Assembly: GCA_032123495.1 (NCBI GenBank)
Contig: JAQBFG010000068.1
Span: 1 to 64,000, forward strand
Direction of reading: 5' to 3'
DNA: 64,000 nt
Origin: JAAERC01 sp032123495
GTDB taxonomy: Bacteria; Zixibacteria; MSB-5A5; GN15; PGXB01
Shown in pieces: positions 60,969 through 64,000 of the stretch. The position numbers and the translations under genes were made by a program. The number at the start of each line of letters is the position of its first letter. Position 1 is the first letter of the stretch. The notes below the pieces were generated by a model that saw nothing but the letters and a program-made list of their open reading frames with translations, was not told the origin of the DNA and made no database searches.

Positions 60969-61910
60969 TTAGTTTGCAGGAAGAATATCGGGATGGTTAT
61001 TATTATTTTCAGCAAATTCTTTATTCCGAAGTTCCAGATAAAAATATGTAAACAACGAATTAAAAAATGTTCCGAGGAAACCTTCAACAATAATAGCGAC
61101 AGATAAAAAGACCGGTAGAATAACAACTAAAGAAATAATCATAAATGGCGTTGACCAGGCGCCAATGATAAAAGCTGGAACGGCAAAAATGACGGCAAGT
61201 ATGAAACCACAAATAATTATTGCTATCCAAAGAAAGGCGGTTATAATAAAAATTATAATATTTGGTCCTAAATTATTTTTAAATAGCCGAAAAGCGACAC
61301 GGATTGCTTCAAAAACATGAGTTCCATTTATAACAATTTCTCGTTGCGCCAATGAGTAGACATTCGAAATTAAAAAACCGGCAAAAATAGCAACCGGTAT
61401 CATGATAAGTAAAAACAAAAGGCCAAAAGCCTGAAATGCAATAATAAACAGAATCAATGGGATAACCATCAGGGCAAAAAACGTCCCAGCGGCAAGGAGG
61501 GTTAAAAAGAAAAGTCCCAGAAATTGCCAAAAGTGTCTGGCTCCTGATAAAAACAGTTCTTTTAATTTATGACTGTCGCCATTTTCAACCCGAACCACAC
61601 CCTCAATCAATCCGGCCACAGATATCAAATACAAAACAAAAAATGCCAATCCTAAAAGCATGAAGAAACCAACCAGAGCAATCCCCAGCGCTATTCCGGG
61701 ACCGCTGGTCATCCAATCAACAATTCCATCAATAAAATTGGGATCAAAATCAAAATTATTGACCCAATCATAATTGTGAGACAAATTGGGCAGTTTATCC
61801 TCAATCCCGCCGAGATAACCCCAGGTGGCGGTAAAAAAACCGAGGACCCAGAATATTTTATGTTTCCAGGACAGATTGAAAGCGCGATTTATTATTCCAG
61901 TATAATCCAT
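60969..61910 (-). CDS. DUF4013-like polytopic membrane protein
   Basis: 313 residues, six or more TM segments (about 20, 70, 110, 145, 190, 240, 275), no signal peptide. The pattern of long hydrophobic pairs resembles DUF4013/glycerophosphoryl-diester-phosphodiesterase membrane domain proteins, but I cannot confirm it. AGGATATAGTT before ATG is a good SD. It ends ENNNNHPDILPAN. Function unknown. Confidence 0.75.
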   Translation of the reverse strand: MDYTGIINRAFNLSWKHKIFWVLGFFTATWGYLGGIEDKLPNLSHNYDWVNNFDFDPNFIDGIVDWMTSGPGIALGIALVGFFMLLGLAFFVLYLISVAGLIEGVVRVENGDSHKLKELFLSGARHFWQFLGLFFLTLLAAGTFFALMVIPLILFIIAFQAFGLLFLLIMIPVAIFAGFLISNVYSLAQREIVINGTHVFEAIRVAFRLFKNNLGPNIIIFIITAFLWIAIIICGFILAVIFAVPAFIIGAWSTPFMIISLVVILPVFLSVAIIVEGFLGTFFNSLFTYFYLELRNKEFAENNNNHPDILPAN

Positions 61911-61986
61911 AACTATATCCTACTAATTATATACCGAATTGAATTGCAAGATAAAAACAGCTATTCCCCGCCTAATCAAATCAATA

Positions 61987-62670
61987 CTAAACAGCTGGAA
62001 CCCCATTGCCGTTATATATTTTCCCGTCTTTTAGCTTTATTAATCTCTGGCAATGGTTACCAATATTCTGGTCATGAGTAATAAGAATAATAGTATGTCC
62101 ATCTTTCCATAACTGATCAAATAGACTTATAATATCACCGCCCGATTTACTATCGAGATTACCGGTCGGCTCATCGGCCAGAATCAGATTCGGTTTATTG
62201 GCTAGTGCACGGGCGATAGCTGTTCTCTGCATTTCGCCGCCCGACATTTCAGTCGGTCTGTTATTGACTTTGTCAGTCAAACCAACCTGAGCTAACAAGT
62301 CTAAAACTCTCTTTTTCCTCTGCTTACCCTTCATTCCGGCAAAAAGCAATGGGACCTCAACATTTTCAAAAGCGGTGGCATACGGAAGAAGATTAAACGC
62401 CTGAAAGACAAAACCGACCTTTTTATTGCGGACCTCGGCCAGATCATTACTTGAAAGGTCTCTCACATTTATTCCCTCAAGAAGATAATTTCCGTCTGAT
62501 GGGATATCGAGGCAACCAAGGATATTCATCAACGTTGACTTACCCGATCCGGACGGTCCCATAATTCCAATAAACTCATTGGCGCCGATTTTTAAATCAA
62601 TTCCTCGCAACGCTTCAAAAGTGACATTGCCGGTATTATATTTTTTCCGAACTCCGCTCATTTCTATCAT
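61987..62670 (-). CDS. ABC transporter ATP-binding protein (MacB/LolD-like)
   Basis: 227 residues: Walker A GPSGSGKST, Q-loop QAFNLLPY, signature MSGGEMQRTAIARAL, Walker B LILADEPTGNLD and H-loop THD. Typical of the MacB/LolD exporter class that moves lipoproteins or envelope factors. GAGGTATCGACT before ATG. It is 19 bp downstream of the permease gene. Confidence 0.94.
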   Translation of the reverse strand: MIEMSGVRKKYNTGNVTFEALRGIDLKIGANEFIGIMGPSGSGKSTLMNILGCLDIPSDGNYLLEGINVRDLSSNDLAEVRNKKVGFVFQAFNLLPYATAFENVEVPLLFAGMKGKQRKKRVLDLLAQVGLTDKVNNRPTEMSGGEMQRTAIARALANKPNLILADEPTGNLDSKSGGDIISLFDQLWKDGHTIILITHDQNIGNHCQRLIKLKDGKIYNGNGVPAV

Positions 62671-62689
62671 AGTCGATACCTCAAATTGA

Positions 62690-63937
62690 TCATTCGTATC
62701 TTAGCGATTCCACCGGATTAACTGAGGCTGCTTTCATAGCCGGGAAAATTCCGGCAATAAATCCAACCACCCCCAAAATAGCGATAACAATCAATCCGAT
62801 TTCAAATGAAACTGTGGGGCGGCCCATAAAGTTAATAGCATCGCTTTCAATTGGGATGCGCTTAAAACCTTCCGTTAGAATATAACTGACCGACATCCCG
62901 GTGGCACCGCCAACCCCGACAATCAATATAGATTCTATCAGAAATTGAATCAGAATATAACTTTTTTTAGCGCCAAGAGCCATTTTAACCCCTATTTCCC
63001 GGGTTCTTTCCTTGATGGAAACATACATGATATTGGCAACCCCAACCCCTGCGATCAGTAGCGACATCCCACCAATTAAACCAAGAAAAATCTGGATCCC
63101 CAACATAATATTGTTCATCTCCCGGGCCGAGGCGACAACATCCCAAATACTAAGCGCTTGTTCATCGGTCGGATCGAACTTGTACCTGGCACCCATAACC
63201 TCAAATAATCTTTTTTCAATCCCCTCCATATTATCAAATTCGTAAGGTTGATATATGATATGATTGAAAAATCTATTTCCGTATAGCGCTGAAAAAGTTG
63301 TCGCAGGAATTGAACCGACATTTTCATCGGGGCCGTTATACATCCCCATCTGGATTTTATCTTTCATCACCCCGATAACCGTAAAGGGAACCGAATTTAA
63401 TTTTATCTGTTTGCCAACCGGGTCCTCATCGCCAAAAAGTTTTTCCTTTATAACCCCGCCCAGGAAAATCACTCGTCTTTTTTTATCAATATCGATATTA
63501 TTTATAAATCGTCCGCCCGCCTCCGGGTAATGTGACCTGATATCTTCATAACATGGGTACACCCCGGTCAGCCGTTCGCTGAAAATTTTATCGCCATATT
63601 TATAATTAACTCCCCAGCTAACATACTCCCCGGCAACATGCTTAAGTTCCGGCATCCGTCGTTTCAGATATTTCATATCTTCTTCGGTAAATCTGATTCT
63701 TCGGCCCTGACCAAGTCCCTCAAAAAGTTTGGTTGTCCGCCCACCCCAGACAATAACAATTCCGTCGCCGAGACCTTTTCGATTTTTGCTCATCTGCTGT
63801 TTCAGTCCCTCGCCAAAAGCGAGAAGGAGCAAAATTGCAATAGTACCCCAGGCGATTGCCGTTACGGTAAGAAGCATTCTTTTTTTCTGTTTGCGAAAAT
63901 CGCGAACAAATATGTTATATAAAATACGCGGATTCAT
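62690..63937 (-). CDS. MacB-type ABC transporter permease
   Basis: 415 residues: TM1 near residue 25, a periplasmic MacB-PCD domain (about 55-270), then three C-terminal TM segments (about 285, 330, 380) with the MacB/FtsX motif GVKMALGAKKSYI and the conserved end FPAMKAASVNPVESLRYE. It forms the permease with the adjacent ATPase. ATG start, only 3 bp after the upstream gene ends. Confidence 0.93.
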   Translation of the reverse strand: MNPRILYNIFVRDFRKQKKRMLLTVTAIAWGTIAILLLLAFGEGLKQQMSKNRKGLGDGIVIVWGGRTTKLFEGLGQGRRIRFTEEDMKYLKRRMPELKHVAGEYVSWGVNYKYGDKIFSERLTGVYPCYEDIRSHYPEAGGRFINNIDIDKKRRVIFLGGVIKEKLFGDEDPVGKQIKLNSVPFTVIGVMKDKIQMGMYNGPDENVGSIPATTFSALYGNRFFNHIIYQPYEFDNMEGIEKRLFEVMGARYKFDPTDEQALSIWDVVASAREMNNIMLGIQIFLGLIGGMSLLIAGVGVANIMYVSIKERTREIGVKMALGAKKSYILIQFLIESILIVGVGGATGMSVSYILTEGFKRIPIESDAINFMGRPTVSFEIGLIVIAILGVVGFIAGIFPAMKAASVNPVESLRYE

Positions 63938-63940
63938 ATT

Positions 63941-64000
63941 CTAAAATAATTTCAGGGCCTGCACCGGTTGAAGATTGGCGGCTCTTTTGGCCGGGAAATA
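63941..64000 (-). CDS. Second MacB-type permease, C-terminal fragment
   Basis: The window edge cuts this gene. The minus-strand reading of the last 60 bases gives YFPAKRAANLQPVQALKLF followed by TAG, which matches the conserved MacB/FtsX permease ending FPAMKAASVNPVESLRYE of the neighbour. A tandem permease pair with one ATPase is therefore likely. The rest of the gene lies beyond 64000. Confidence 0.72.
   Translation of the reverse strand, partial: YFPAKRAANLQPVQALKLF

Overview
The window is a gene-dense, moderately AT-rich stretch of a bacterial chromosome. Nothing in it points to phage or plasmid. Most genes are housekeeping genes on the minus strand. The closest fit I can argue for is a diderm of the FCB superphylum, possibly a candidate phylum such as Zixibacteria or a relative. 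The support is a secreted protein ending in a Por/T9SS-type sorting domain (NLSQNRPNPFNPST), several outer-membrane beta-barrel or PorV-like proteins, SurA-type periplasmic folding factors, and a TPR lipoprotein starting CVYYNTFYLARKSF, a pattern I associate with FCB lineages. This placement is inference; no rRNA or other taxonomic marker was compared.

Layout. 1-455 is an intergenic block with a minus-strand terminator and a palindromic repeat. 456-8322 (minus) carries purA, engB/ysxC, lon, an HDOD signalling protein and a PcrA/UvrD helicase. A membrane glycosyltransferase follows on plus (8415-10241). 10254-14499 (minus) is a unit of two tandem DUF2207 paralogues plus lemA. Then come a STAS protein, an S4-domain protein and two overlapping parvulin-type PPIases (14661-18421). 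On plus are a CPA2 cation/proton antiporter and an orphan AT-rich secreted protein (18681-20934). On minus are a 720-aa secreted protein with about eleven G-N/D-D-x-Y repeats and a histone-H1-like Lys/Arg repeat protein (21041-24202). 24725-26466 (plus) holds an unknown protein and an HD-GYP protein, facing recA. 27949-31440 (plus) holds an XRE/membrane-protein pair, a sorting-domain protein and a serine hydrolase. 31496-34086 (minus) holds a methyltransferase, a Cas4/RecB-like nuclease and a small barrel. 34145-40477 (minus) is a tightly overlapped six-gene operon: a CobB-type sirtuin, a radical SAM protein, a TPR lipoprotein, pyrK, pyrD and pyrF. 40692-45741 mixes outer-membrane proteins, a lipoprotein and an SGNH hydrolase. 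45804-49120 (minus) has a GH57 glucanotransferase, rsgA and a small basic protein. secA (49370-52408) is followed by orphan secreted proteins and a lone phosphotransferase. 55630-63937 carries a thioesterase, a Na/Pi symporter-PhoU-TerC operon, a flavodoxin-like protein, a PDZ protein, a DUF4013-like membrane protein and a MacB-type ABC transporter whose second permease is cut by the window edge.

Functional themes are nucleotide synthesis (purA, pyrKDF), protein quality control and export (lon, secA, SurA/PpiC, S4), DNA repair (pcrA, recA, RecB-like nuclease), second-messenger style signalling (HDOD, HD-GYP, STAS) and envelope biogenesis. The least explained material is a family of intergenic palindromes sharing a GTARCCCAC arm, a second palindrome pair with a conserved 28-nt core and covarying arms, the repeat-built secreted protein, the H1-like protein with two tandem repeat grammars, and a few AT-rich orphan secreted genes bordered by palindromes. 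I saw no CRISPR array, tRNA, rRNA, transposase or integrase. I do not see a clear new multi-gene defence or biosynthetic system; the best candidates for new biology are given in the findings with modest scores.
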